Positions 17,929 to 26,855 of a stretch of 64,000 nt of DNA are shown one piece after another. This DNA comes from Flammeovirga agarivorans (GTDB lineage Bacteria > Bacteroidota > Bacteroidia > Cytophagales > Flammeovirgaceae). The stretch spans positions 310,001-374,000 of the forward strand of contig NZ_JABAIL010000005.1 of the NCBI RefSeq assembly GCF_012641475.1. The letters are read 5' to 3'. The notes under the pieces are model-generated. The model saw nothing but the letters and a program-made list of their open reading frames with translations, had not been told where the DNA came from and did no database searches. The first letter of the stretch is position 1; each line of letters starts with the position of its first letter. A program made the position numbers and the translations under genes.

Positions 17929-18759
17929 ATGAAATTAACTCACTTACTTTTTATACTGTTTTCAGTCTTGTTATTCACTTCATGTGAAAAAGAAAGCAAT
18001 TCCCAAGAAGAGGAACAGGACGGAACATCAATTTTTGATTTTTTTCCTGATATGGGTATCGGGGAAGAGGAAACTGTAGAAGATAAAACAAAGCTAGAAA
18101 CACCAGAAATAGAGGTTGATACTCTTGTAATAGAAGAGAAAAATATCCAAGAGAAAACAGAAATCGTTGTGGAGAAAGAGCTGCTTTTACATGAGGAAAT
18201 CGAAGAAGAAGACCTTGATACAGAAGAGTTGCCAGAAATAAATGAAGATCTAGTTGACGAGCAAATTCTATTGGACTACGAGTTCAAAGAGTTAGGATTT
18301 AAGTTTAAAGCAATAGAGGAAGTATCCTTCAAACAAGCAACGGTGTCAGATAAACATTTTGATAAGGGATTAATAGCTCGATTTACAACAACCTATAGCT
18401 ATTTTGATGTATACGATATGGACCGTTCAATAAATTGGAGTGGAGCAGGAGATTTTGCAGAATTTGGACAAGGTTTTTACGAAAGATCAAAAAATGTTTG
18501 GGGAGGAAAGTATGGGATCTTTGCGAAAAGAAGAGCTTACACTTTTCATGCAAAAGCAATGATTGGTGAGGATATGAATTATTCCAATATCAAAAAATTC
18601 AAGTCAGATCGAGAACTAAATGAAGAAGATTTAGTTAATGTAAAAGTGGTCTTTTTCGGAAGAGGAAACTTTGGCTATCGATTGATTTATAATCCAGAAG
18701 ATCCTTATATCGCAAAAATTGAAAAAACGGTGGAGTTTTTTACTCCAGAGGCGAATTAG
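17929..18759 (+). CDS. Glu-rich lipoprotein, function unknown
   Basis: A 276-residue protein. The Met at 17929 is chosen because it gives a lipoprotein signal (MKLTHLLFILFSVLLFTSC, lipobox LFTSC). About 100 very acidic residues follow, with many Glu and Asp and probably disordered, then a folded C-terminal half from about residue 115 (FKELGFKFKAIEEVSF ... RLIYNPEDPYIAKIEKTVEFF). No family is recognised. The stop lies 20 bp inside the converging YceI-like gene; see the paired terminator entries. Confidence 0.7.
   Translation: MKLTHLLFILFSVLLFTSCEKESNSQEEEQDGTSIFDFFPDMGIGEEETVEDKTKLETPEIEVDTLVIEEKNIQEKTEIVVEKELLLHEEIEEEDLDTEELPEINEDLVDEQILLDYEFKELGFKFKAIEEVSFKQATVSDKHFDKGLIARFTTTYSYFDVYDMDRSINWSGAGDFAEFGQGFYERSKNVWGGKYGIFAKRRAYTFHAKAMIGEDMNYSNIKKFKSDRELNEEDLVNVKVVFFGRGNFGYRLIYNPEDPYIAKIEKTVEFFTPEAN
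18725..18747 (-). terminator. Possible terminator of the YceI-like gene inside the opposing gene
   Basis: On the - strand TGGAGT-AAAAA-ACTCCA (18731-18747) is followed by CCG and T6. The stop codon of the - strand gene at 18740-18742 lies in and beside the loop, and the T-run lies in the coding end of the + strand lipoprotein gene. The stem is short, so confidence is moderate. Confidence 0.5.
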
Positions 18760-19348
18760 TTACTGTAAAATTAAAGTCTACAGTAATATTTTTATTCACC
18801 TTTACCATACCCATCATTTTCTTAGGAGGGGTAATACCATATTGAGTGATATCTAAGGTTTTGAATCCAATAATCTTAAAGTTATCTTCAGATATAGTCT
18901 CTACCTGATACTCAATAGTTTCTTCTCTAGTTTGACCCGCAATTGACATCAATGTATTTCCTACACCTTTTAGTTGGCCATTGTCAGGATCTTTAAAGAT
19001 GTGCATGGATAGAATCTTCATAGAAATATTGGGGAACTGATCTTCTTCCAATAGTTCTTTAAATTCTTTATTCATTAAAGAGATACCACAATCAAAACAA
19101 TTGACTCTAAAATTAATTCCTGAGTGGTTTACCGGGGTAAGTTGCTTGAATATTTCAGTAGTAAAGGTAAGCGTACTACTTTCTGATTGGGTAAACTGAC
19201 AGTCAAAAGAACTGACATTAGTTTTACCTGTAATTTCCATACTTACATCAGGTTCTACCGATAAAAGGTAGTTTCTAGTAGTCGACTCTTGACCAATGCA
19301 AATAATGGAAGTAGCTAAAATTAGGAATACACTGTGGAAATAATTCAT
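18740..19348 (-). CDS. Divergent YceI-like secreted protein
   Basis: A 202-residue protein with a signal peptide (MNYFHSVFLILATSIICIGQ). Its layout resembles YceI: VSMEITGKTNVSSFDCQF near the start, FKELLEEDQFPNISMKI in the middle (compare the HLKNEDFFEVEKYP-type segment), and a final strand rich in alternating hydrophobics (VKVNKNITVDFNFTV). Two Cys flank an Asp (NCFDCG near residue 84). The 3' end overlaps the convergent lipoprotein gene by 20 bp. A ligand-carrier role in the periplasm is inferred from the fold family only. Confidence 0.7.
   Translation of the reverse strand: MNYFHSVFLILATSIICIGQESTTRNYLLSVEPDVSMEITGKTNVSSFDCQFTQSESSTLTFTTEIFKQLTPVNHSGINFRVNCFDCGISLMNKEFKELLEEDQFPNISMKILSMHIFKDPDNGQLKGVGNTLMSIAGQTREETIEYQVETISEDNFKIIGFKTLDITQYGITPPKKMMGMVKVNKNITVDFNFTVTNSPLE
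18760..18795 (+). terminator. Terminator of the lipoprotein gene, located inside the opposing gene
   Basis: TTACTGTA (18760-18767) pairs with TACAGTAA (18779-18786) around an 11-nt loop and is followed by TATTTTTATT. It begins directly after the lipoprotein gene's stop and lies in the coding 3' end of the - strand YceI-like gene. Confidence 0.75.
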
Positions 19349-19492
19349 GATAATTAGGAAGCTATGCTAGTTAATAAACAAAAATAAGTAATAATGGGTG
19401 CCCTTGAAAAAGTTTGGTATTACCTTTATTATTTATTAGGCATTTACCTCTTAATATTAGATAATAAGAATTAAAAATACACCCGTTTCGGT

Positions 19493-20527
19493 ATGAATAA
19501 GTATACTCTTAAAGTAAAAGAGGTTGTGAATGAAACAGCCGACACTGTCACTATAAAATTAAAACAACCGTTGTTTCGAAAATTGAAGTATCAATCAGGA
19601 CAATTTGTTTCTGTTTTTAGTTCGATTGGAGATAAGAAGGCCATTAGATCATATTCTATGTCTTCATCTCCTCAATTGGATGCAACGGTAGATATCACTG
19701 TAAAAAGAGTAGAAGGAGGATTGGTCTCTAATCATCTTAATGATGCAATTAAAGCTGGAGACTCTATGGAAATTGGAGATCCAATGGGACAGTTTCTAAT
19801 TGAGCCTGATAGCAACCTAGAGAGAAATATATTCTTATGGGCAGGGGGATCTGGTATTACACCTTTATTCAGTATGATGAAGAGTATCTTATTTTTCGAA
19901 AAAAGAAGTAAGGTATTTTTAATCTATGGTAATAGAAACGAGAATACAATCATCTTTAATGAACAAATAGATGAACTGAAATCTAAATTTGAAGACCGTT
20001 TGGAGATCATTCATGTATTGAGTAAACCTTCAGCTGCTTGGGGAGGGTTCTCTGGTAGAATTGATGATGTTATGGCTGTAAATATTATTAATAGATTAAG
20101 TATTGATAAATCTGAGCATTTTTTATGTGGACCAGAAGGAATGATGGAATCTGTAGAGAGTGCTTTGAAAAGATTTAAAGTTTCGTCTTCTAAAATATTT
20201 AAAGAAAGTTTTGTTCCTGCATCAGAAAGTGGAGCTGTGAATGTAGACCTTTCTACACAAACAGTATCTATCGAAATCGATGGAGAAGAACATGATGTCG
20301 TTGTGAACCCAGGTACAATGATTCTAGATGCCGGATTAGATGCTGGTTTGGATATTCCTTACTCTTGTCAAAACGGAGTTTGTACGGCTTGTAAAGGAAA
20401 GTGCGTTTCTGGTAAAGTGGAGATGGGAGAGACTTCAGTATTATCTGAAGCAGAGAAGCAAGAAGGCTATGTATTAACATGTATTAGCCAACCATTAACA
20501 GAAAATGTTAAAATCACATACGATTAA
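19493..20527 (+). CDS. Ferredoxin-NAD(P)H reductase with C-terminal 2Fe-2S domain (PaaE-like)
   Basis: A 344-residue three-domain electron-transfer protein. The FAD-binding barrel carries RSYSMSS near residue 57, the NAD(P)-binding domain has AGGSGITPLFSMMKS and ends with FLCGPEGMM, and the plant-type ferredoxin domain has Cys at about 292, 297, 300 and 330 (SCQNGVCTAC ... LTCIS). The order FAD-NAD-2Fe2S is that of PaaE/HmpX-type oxygenase reductases. No oxygenase subunits are adjacent, so it probably serves a partner encoded elsewhere. It is monocistronic. Confidence 0.88.
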   Translation: MNKYTLKVKEVVNETADTVTIKLKQPLFRKLKYQSGQFVSVFSSIGDKKAIRSYSMSSSPQLDATVDITVKRVEGGLVSNHLNDAIKAGDSMEIGDPMGQFLIEPDSNLERNIFLWAGGSGITPLFSMMKSILFFEKRSKVFLIYGNRNENTIIFNEQIDELKSKFEDRLEIIHVLSKPSAAWGGFSGRIDDVMAVNIINRLSIDKSEHFLCGPEGMMESVESALKRFKVSSSKIFKESFVPASESGAVNVDLSTQTVSIEIDGEEHDVVVNPGTMILDAGLDAGLDIPYSCQNGVCTACKGKCVSGKVEMGETSVLSEAEKQEGYVLTCISQPLTENVKITYD

Positions 20528-20620
20528 ATCGATTGTTGATATTTATTTACTAAAATTTGTTAGGTATTCTTGGAATAATCAAATTTTAGTAGTTACTTTG
20601 AAACATCGAAAGATTGAAGA

Positions 20621-20654
20621 AAAAAAGAACCCTTTGTCTATAAGACAAAGGGTT
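20621..20654 (-). terminator. Terminator-like hairpin oriented to the - strand
   Basis: AACCCTTTGTC (20628-20638) pairs with GACAAAGGGTT (20644-20654) in a perfect 11-bp stem. The T-run follows only on the - strand (A6G at 20621-20627 on +); on the + strand the stem is followed by ACTCCAACTCC. It would therefore stop a transcript coming from higher coordinates, but the nearest - strand gene, the MscS channel, already has a terminator at 21028-21058. Confidence 0.7.
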
Positions 20655-21027
20655 ACTCCAACTCCTCTTCAATCTGTTCATTTCGCTAAACTTATATCTT
20701 ATTATTTTTACTAACGCATTCACTAACAAATTGTAGTTTTAAAAATACTAAGTAAAAATATTTTTTTCGTATCTATTTGTAAACAGTCTCTTCAGTCTAT
20801 TCCTCTGACAGAATTTTTTAACCTACTGACTGTAATAAAAGCAAATCAACTCCTCTTCTTTCTTCATCTATTCATCTGACATTTATTTGATATTGCTTTC
20901 ATATCTAATAACGGCCTTGATGCGGTTATGGTTATGAAATTAGATCTTAATTAACTAATTTTTTCCTTTTTTAGGAACTCATAATCTCAAATTATTTTCT
21001 TTTTCTTTTCTTGGAAAAGTACAAAAT
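20655..21027. other. Gene-free stretch between two terminators
   Basis: No convincing reading frame is present on either strand. The stretch is AT-rich. On the - strand a GAAGAGGAGTTG-type run occurs twice (near 20661-20672 and 20849-20860). Because it is bounded by a - strand terminator at its left end, it could encode a - strand small RNA, but I recognise no known RNA family in it. Confidence 0.4.
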
Positions 21028-21058
21028 AGGGGTATGTGCTTTACATACCCCTTTTCTT
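21028..21058. terminator. Terminator downstream of the MscS-type channel gene
   Basis: AGGGGTATGT and ACATACCCCT form a perfect 10-bp stem with a 5-nt loop. TTTTCTT follows on the + strand and ATTTTGT on the - strand. It lies 57 bp past the stop of the - strand channel gene and can also stop + strand readthrough from the reductase. Confidence 0.85.
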
Positions 21059-21114
21059 ATTGTATTATACTAATATTTGATACCTATATCGTCTCTTTTC
21101 TCTTTATTGATATT

Positions 21115-22734
21115 TTAAGACTTCTTTTGATGGTCATCATCATCATTTTTGACGTAAAGTGTTTGCGTAGGGAAAGCGAATTCAACACCAACTCTTTCTG
21201 CAGCTTTCAAAACATCAAAAAGTAGAGCCTCTCTATTTTCAAGTTCTTCAGTCCAGCTAAAAGTTTCGAAATAAACATATAGCATAACTTCTAATGAAGC
21301 AGCTGCAAGATTATTTAACCTCACATGATAAAGGTCTTTCTTTGTTTTAGGATGTGCTTCAATACATTTCTTCACTTCCTCGATAAAAGCTTCAATTTTT
21401 ACTGTAGGTGTATTATAAGGAATCGAAAGCATGGTATTGTATCTTCTCAACTTTCTTTGACCAAGGTTGTCAATATTGCTATTCACCATCACTCCGTTAG
21501 GTATACTTAGTAGTGAATCTGTAAAAGTCCTTACTCTGGTACTTCTAAAACCTATTTCCTCAATGATGCCTTCCTGATTCTGTACTGATACCCAATCACC
21601 AACTTGAAATGGTTTATCTAAGAAAATCATGATTGAACCAAAGAAATTTTTGACAGTATCTTGAGCAGCAAACGCCAAAGCTACACCACCAAAGGAAATC
21701 CCTGTAATTAAGCGAGATATATCAAAACCAAAGATCTTTAAAGCGAGTAGGACTCCAAAAGTGATAAAGATAATTCGTAAACAAGCTTTTAATACAGGAA
21801 GAAGGTTTTTATCCAAAACGTTATTATTCTGAATAAAATCACTGAACCTAATGACAATTACATCGGCCAAATGATATAGAATAATAAATACATTATAGAT
21901 GAATAACAGCTTCACACCCGTCATAATATAATAGGTGATATATTCTGAGAGCAGAAGGAAAGGGATAAGGTAATACCAAAAAGCACATATAATTATGGTT
22001 GCTAGTGGTAAACGGAATTTTGGTAAGATAAGGTTATCAATTTCCTGCTTTTTGAGTTTACTAAATATCCGCTTTAGAAACTTTTTAGAAATCCATTCAC
22101 CAACTCTATAATAGATATAGGTCATGATAATCAATAAGAATATGGAGGTCCATTGCCACAAATTGATTCCCATGAAAACTTCTTCTGACTGTTGAATAGA
22201 AGAAGCGAAAAGAACTAAATTACTGGTAAACGAAGGATAACTATCTTTAAAGAGCTCATTAATTCGATTGGTAGAATATTCTGAATATCTCCATTCTCCA
22301 TTTTCTTGTCGGTCTAGATATATATTATTGATCTTACTAGAGATAAAATATCTATGTGTTTGTGTCTTTTTATCTATGTAATCTTTTTCTAAAGGAAAGT
22401 TGATAGAATTAAGATAGATCCCCTCTCGAAAATAAATTAATTTCAATTGAATGGCGAGTCGTCTCAATTCATCTTCAGTCCATTTCCCTTGAGGGAAGGC
22501 TTTAATTGCTACCTCAGGATGGAAGTTATCTTCTTCAAGGTTTTCAAGGTGTGTATGGATAGTATGGTATGGAGTACTTAACGAATATTCTATACTATCT
22601 AACGATTTGAAATCATAGAATAGATGATCTTCTGGATAACTACGACGTCCATCTTGGTCATCATTTTCTTCTCCAAATGTGATGAATGGAAAAAGAAATA
22701 CTATTACGTATATAAGAAATTGTTTGATCGACAT
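21115..22734 (-). CDS. MscS-family mechanosensitive ion channel
   Basis: A 539-residue protein. It has a signal peptide (ending PFITFGEE), a periplasmic N-terminal region of about 170 residues, four or five membrane helices, and the MscS core: pore helix region ITGISFGGVALAFAAQDTVK, then FFGSIMIFLDKPFQVGDWV and the beta-domain segment IEEIGFRSTRVRTFTDS. Such channels release solutes during osmotic downshock. The large N-terminal extension marks it as a YnaI/YbdG-like larger member rather than minimal MscS. It is monocistronic, with a terminator downstream. Confidence 0.92.
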   Translation of the reverse strand: MSIKQFLIYVIVFLFPFITFGEENDDQDGRRSYPEDHLFYDFKSLDSIEYSLSTPYHTIHTHLENLEEDNFHPEVAIKAFPQGKWTEDELRRLAIQLKLIYFREGIYLNSINFPLEKDYIDKKTQTHRYFISSKINNIYLDRQENGEWRYSEYSTNRINELFKDSYPSFTSNLVLFASSIQQSEEVFMGINLWQWTSIFLLIIMTYIYYRVGEWISKKFLKRIFSKLKKQEIDNLILPKFRLPLATIIICAFWYYLIPFLLLSEYITYYIMTGVKLLFIYNVFIILYHLADVIVIRFSDFIQNNNVLDKNLLPVLKACLRIIFITFGVLLALKIFGFDISRLITGISFGGVALAFAAQDTVKNFFGSIMIFLDKPFQVGDWVSVQNQEGIIEEIGFRSTRVRTFTDSLLSIPNGVMVNSNIDNLGQRKLRRYNTMLSIPYNTPTVKIEAFIEEVKKCIEAHPKTKKDLYHVRLNNLAAASLEVMLYVYFETFSWTEELENREALLFDVLKAAERVGVEFAFPTQTLYVKNDDDDHQKKS

Positions 22735-22842
22735 ATTGCAATGCAGAAATTATAGATAAAGAGACATCTTTAAAATAACGATAATAACCCTAAGACCCAT
22801 AGTATTACATGATCGAATCCTACTAAAATATGCTTCTTTCTA

Positions 22843-22880
22843 AAAAAAATAGGCTGATACTTTCCATGAAGTACCAGCCT
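22843..22880 (-). terminator. Terminator of otsAB
   Basis: On the - strand AGGCTGGTAC pairs with GTATCAGCCT (one G-T pair) around a 10-nt loop, followed by ATTTTTTTT. It lies 25 bp past the stop of the trehalose gene. Confidence 0.88.
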
Positions 22881-22904
22881 AAATTATGTATAGTTCAATT
22901 CTAA

Positions 22905-25091
22905 TTATTCAATTGCACCGAATGTCGACAGTAACTGACGTACATCTGCTACTGTTTTTAAGTTATATCTTGCAGCAGAGGCCCCTAAACCTACTTTGAT
23001 AGTGTAAGCTTTCTTAGGAAGAGCTTGGAATGTATCTTCATCCGTTACGTCATCACCAGCAGCGAAAACAAAATCATAGTTGTCGTCTGCTAAGAATTTT
23101 AACGCAGCCTTTCCTTTATTCACATCTTGTGATTTTACTTCTACTACCTTGTTTCCATGCATTACCTGAAGGTTCATGTTAGAAATTAAATAGTTGAGGT
23201 TACCAACAAGTTCTCTAGCTCTTAAATCACCGAAATCAGCATCTGCTTTACGGTAATGCCAAGCTACAGAGAATGCTTTTTCTTCAACAAATGACCCTGG
23301 AGTACGGTCAACATAACGATCGAGGATATTACTGATTTTTGATTTCCAATCAGAATTTAAGTTATCGATCATTTCAAAAGGAGTATTTCCTCTTCTTAAC
23401 CAAATACCGTGTTCAGCAATGATATCGACTTTAAAATCACTAAACCATGCTTCTAATGTCTCTTTGTCTCTACCACTGATAATAACGACCCTATTTCTAT
23501 CGTCTTTCGTTAAGTTTTTCATGATTTCTCTTAATTCTTGATCAGGAGAAACGGATTGAGGATCGGCAGCAAAACCTTTTAGCGTACCATCGTAATCTAA
23601 GAAGATAATACGTTTTTGTGCCTTTGTATATTTTTCGATCATTTTAGATCTCGACTCGTCAGATAATAATCGCATGTTCATTGCTCTTTGACGTTCAATA
23701 ATGTTATCCAGCTGATTCATAAAAATTTCTACCCATCGGTGAACATTGTATCGTCTCACCTTTTTCTGCATTTCTTTCATTCGGGACCTTTGTTCGTCCT
23801 CAGGCATAGTCAATGCCGTATATAGTGCTTCAACAATCTGATTCTCGTCATTAGGATTGATAAGAATTGCTTCAGAAAGTTCTTTGGCAGCGCCGGCCAT
23901 CTCACTTAAAATAAGAACGCCCTGTTGGTCTGTCTTACTCGCTACAAACTCTTTACAGACTAGGTTCATACCATCACGAAGAGGCGTGACTAAACCTACC
24001 GTAGATGCCTTATATAAAGCAGATAAACCTTCAAAACTAAATGATCTGTAGAAGTAGTGAATCGGTGACCAATTCATTCTACTGTACTTACCATTTATCT
24101 TACCAACAAGTGTATCGATTTCTTCTTTCAAATGTTGGTATTGGTCTACCTTATCTCTAGATGGTACTACTAATAGGATTAAAGATACTTGCCCTTGATA
24201 TTCTGGGTATTTTGATAGGAATTTATCAAATCCTAAAAGACGGTGCTTGATACCTTTACTATAATCCAATCTGTCAATAGAAAGGATCGATTTATTTTTA
24301 CTAAGCAAGTCTCCATATGCGATAACTTTTTGCTTTGTCTTTTCAGAGTCTGCAGCTTTTTCAAACTTATCGTAATCGATACCCATTGGGAAGGCATCAA
24401 CAGAGACTAATCTATTTTTTACTTTTAAAAGACCAAGAGAACTATCATATCCCAATAGACGGTTGACTGAACTTAAGAAGTGTCGCATATCATCATAGGT
24501 ATGGAAACCAATTAAATCAGCACCTAGTACCCCTTCTAGAGTTTCTTTACGCCATGGTAATAGACGGAAAATCTCGTAGGATGGGAAAGGAATATGTTGG
24601 AAGAAGCCAATAGTAGCATTGGGTAGTGCTTCTCTTAACATACCAGGGAGAAGCAATAACTGATAATCATGTACCCAAATAGTATCTTCGGGCTCAGCAT
24701 GTTGCAAAATCGCATCTCTGAACATTTCATTCACATGGATATACGAATCCCATAGATCTTTTTCATAGGTTGCATATTCAGTGAAATAGTGGAAAAGAGG
24801 CCATAATGTTTTATTAGAATACCCTTCGTAGAACTTTAGAACATCTTCTTGGGTTAAAAAAACAGGTGCCATGTTGTCTTTTTTAAGCTCAACACCAATA
24901 TGTTCTTTTTCCTTTTGGTCATGATCGTAAGTTCCAGGCCAGCCAATCCAAAGGTTACCACCTTGTTTGTAAGTAGTACTTAATCCTGTTGCAAGGCCTC
25001 CAGAACTAGGTTTAAAACTTAGGGAATTATCTGCATTTTTATTTACAGTGACCGGAAGTCTGTTCGAGACAATAATTGTTTTTTTTGACAT
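22905..25091 (-). CDS. otsAB: Bifunctional trehalose-6-phosphate synthase/phosphatase
   Basis: A 728-residue fusion. Residues ~1-470 are a GT20 trehalose-6-phosphate synthase (NRLPVTV, LWIGWPG, VWVHDYQLLLLP, FFQHIPFPSYEIFR, RDGMNLVCKEFVA). Residues ~490-728 are a HAD phosphatase (IFLDYDGTLKGF, IISGRD, AAGDDVTDEDTF). Together they make trehalose from UDP-glucose and glucose-6-phosphate, a compatible solute fitting a marine bacterium. It lies 38 bp behind the small membrane coiled-coil gene on the same strand and close to an MscS channel, so this is a small osmotic-response neighbourhood. Confidence 0.95.
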   Translation of the reverse strand: MSKKTIIVSNRLPVTVNKNADNSLSFKPSSGGLATGLSTTYKQGGNLWIGWPGTYDHDQKEKEHIGVELKKDNMAPVFLTQEDVLKFYEGYSNKTLWPLFHYFTEYATYEKDLWDSYIHVNEMFRDAILQHAEPEDTIWVHDYQLLLLPGMLREALPNATIGFFQHIPFPSYEIFRLLPWRKETLEGVLGADLIGFHTYDDMRHFLSSVNRLLGYDSSLGLLKVKNRLVSVDAFPMGIDYDKFEKAADSEKTKQKVIAYGDLLSKNKSILSIDRLDYSKGIKHRLLGFDKFLSKYPEYQGQVSLILLVVPSRDKVDQYQHLKEEIDTLVGKINGKYSRMNWSPIHYFYRSFSFEGLSALYKASTVGLVTPLRDGMNLVCKEFVASKTDQQGVLILSEMAGAAKELSEAILINPNDENQIVEALYTALTMPEDEQRSRMKEMQKKVRRYNVHRWVEIFMNQLDNIIERQRAMNMRLLSDESRSKMIEKYTKAQKRIIFLDYDGTLKGFAADPQSVSPDQELREIMKNLTKDDRNRVVIISGRDKETLEAWFSDFKVDIIAEHGIWLRRGNTPFEMIDNLNSDWKSKISNILDRYVDRTPGSFVEEKAFSVAWHYRKADADFGDLRARELVGNLNYLISNMNLQVMHGNKVVEVKSQDVNKGKAALKFLADDNYDFVFAAGDDVTDEDTFQALPKKAYTIKVGLGASAARYNLKTVADVRQLLSTFGAIE

Positions 25092-25129
25092 AGACTTTTG
25101 TTAGTTAAATTTTTTGGTAGTTAGAAACA

Positions 25130-25585
25130 TTAAAGAATAAACTGGAGCACACGTTCCCAATTTAAAAAAGCCCATACACCAACTCCTCCACAGAGTATCC
25201 CAATAAAAATGCCTAAGAGTAACATTTTTTGGTTATGTTGTCGTTCTTTTAGTTTTATTTCTAACTCAATTTCCTCTGGGAGGTCAGAAATGAGCAATAA
25301 ATGATTTTCTCTTTCTTTAATCTTTTCATCATAATCAATGAGTTCCTTATTTTTGTCATCAATTATATCCTGATATCCTTCAAGGACATCTTGGACATTT
25401 TCTCTGGATTGTTTTAATTCATCAAATAGATCATCTAGTTCTTCATGATTGATGACTTTCCTTTTTTTACCGAAAGGAAAATAAATATAAATCCAAAGGA
25501 TAATGATAACAGAAGTAAGTATTCCGATCCACCACCATAAGTATTGCTGAAGGTGTTGGACCCATTGAAACCAAACATCATTCAT
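25130..25585 (-). CDS. Two-helix membrane protein with coiled coil, function unknown
   Basis: A 151-residue protein. It has one membrane helix at residues ~15-35 (LWWWIGILTSVIIILWIYIY), a basic KKRK stop, about 80 charged residues with heptad-like spacing (LDDLFDELKQSRENVQDVLE), and a second helix near the C-terminus (LLLGIFIGILCGGVGVWAFL). Both ends are probably on one side with the coiled coil between them. It is the first gene of a two-gene unit with otsAB, so an osmotic-stress link is possible. No family is recognised. Confidence 0.65.
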   Translation of the reverse strand: MNDVWFQWVQHLQQYLWWWIGILTSVIIILWIYIYFPFGKKRKVINHEELDDLFDELKQSRENVQDVLEGYQDIIDDKNKELIDYDEKIKERENHLLLISDLPEEIELEIKLKERQHNQKMLLLGIFIGILCGGVGVWAFLNWERVLQFIL

Positions 25586-25791
25586 AAATAGAAGTTGTTT
25601 ATATCACGGTATATAATGAAAAAATCATTTTTTAATCTTAATAAAGATAGGATTTATTCATCATCAATTAAAAGATCTGAATTTTTTTCTTCAAATAAGT
25701 AGGGTAATCTTCTTTATTGATGTATTATTAATAAATGTTAATCAAATCTAATTACAAGTTCATAATATTTTTCTCTCTAAAGAATTTCTAA

Positions 25792-26778
25792 ATGATACCA
25801 GAAAACGATCATGAATTTATAGATAAAGCACTAAAACACTATGACCAAGAAAGTACTTCTAATAAGGATCAGGTAGATGACAGTAGTGATAAGGAGCTGA
25901 GTTTATTAAATAAAGTATCAGATGAGTTAAGTAACATGTCTATCCCGACTTCCAAAAAGTCTAAGGAGCAGTCATGGTCAGAAATATATGGGAAAATAAA
26001 TAGTGAAACAGTAAAGCAAGCTGAAGCAAGTTTTATTGATATGTTGTTTTCTCCAAAGTACATGAAAAAAGTAGCTGCAATTGCTGGAGTATTTGTAGGA
26101 CTTTATGCCATGTGGTTTTTCCTTAGTGGGATACAAAATGTAACTCCTTCTGATGGAACATTGGAATATACTTTCCCTGACGGTTCAACCGTTTTCTTGA
26201 AAAAGGGATCGAATATCAGATACCTGAAATCAGGTTTTGATGGAAATGTCTATTTGAATGGTCATGCACAGTTTCATCTAAATGCTGTTCATGAAGGAGG
26301 AGTATCTTATGAAGTAAAGACAGATCGCTCAATAATTTTAGCTGATGCAGGGAGTATTTTTGATGTAAGGGATGATTCTTATTTATATCATATTACAAAC
26401 ATTGGAAGGCCTCTTGTTCAAGTGAGAACACCACATCAAGATGAAGCGACTAGTAATATATTGTTGAAAAAAGGCAATAGCTTGAAAACAAAGTCTGCTG
26501 AATTAGGTGATGTATTACAAGGAGATCTGACTCATATCAATTGGCCTAAAGGACACTTTATCTATCATGAAGTACCCTTATCTATGGTGCTCTTTGATTT
26601 CGAGAATCAATTTGGAGTTAAGGTAGTTCATTCTTTGCCAGAATTATCAAACAAGGTATTTTCTGGAAGTTTTAAGGATGAAAATATCAATACTGCATTA
26701 TCTGATTTAACAAAAGATCTTGCACTTAACTTTAGATTAGAAGGAGAGAGTGTGATATTAAGTGATATCAACAATTAA
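25792..26778 (+). CDS. FecR-family anti-sigma factor (orphan)
   Basis: A 328-residue protein. The N-terminal cytoplasmic part has about 90 acidic residues, a membrane helix lies at ~92-112 (VAAIAGVFVGLYAMWFFL), and the periplasmic FecR domain follows (LEYTFPDGSTVFLKKGSNIRYL ... GNVYLNGHAQFHL). The C-terminal DUF4974-like domain is HEVPLSMVLFDFENQFGVKV ... FRLEGESVILSD. FecR proteins normally hold an ECF sigma factor and receive a signal from a TonB receptor. Neither partner is adjacent: ribosomal genes lie on one side and a trehalose unit on the other. Confidence 0.88.
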   Translation: MIPENDHEFIDKALKHYDQESTSNKDQVDDSSDKELSLLNKVSDELSNMSIPTSKKSKEQSWSEIYGKINSETVKQAEASFIDMLFSPKYMKKVAAIAGVFVGLYAMWFFLSGIQNVTPSDGTLEYTFPDGSTVFLKKGSNIRYLKSGFDGNVYLNGHAQFHLNAVHEGGVSYEVKTDRSIILADAGSIFDVRDDSYLYHITNIGRPLVQVRTPHQDEATSNILLKKGNSLKTKSAELGDVLQGDLTHINWPKGHFIYHEVPLSMVLFDFENQFGVKVVHSLPELSNKVFSGSFKDENINTALSDLTKDLALNFRLEGESVILSDINN

Positions 26779-26796
26779 TCTTTATTACTTGAATAC

Positions 26797-26836
26797 AAAA
26801 AAGGCTGTCTTAGTAAACTAAGGCAGCCTTTTTTAT
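26797..26836. terminator. Bidirectional terminator between fecR and rpsJ
   Basis: AAAAGGCTGTCTTAG pairs with CTAAGGCAGCCTTTT (one G-T pair) around a 4-nt loop, flanked by A- and T-runs. It ends fecR on the + strand and stops the rpsL-rpsG-fusA-rpsJ transcript on the - strand. Confidence 0.9.
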
Positions 26837-26855
26837 TAAATCTAATGTATCAAAC

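Noticed and set aside
19437-19468. TTAGGCATTTACCT sequence upstream of the reductase, similar to the TTAGGTA palindrome
   Set aside because: The arms are one base out of register and the 9-nt and 36-nt spacings to a half-site and TTTG are not met.
25616-25702. 28-codon ORF (MKKSFFNLNKDR...) upstream of fecR
   Set aside because: A single isolated short ORF in AT-rich DNA with no repeat, homologue or start signal in view; it is likely chance.
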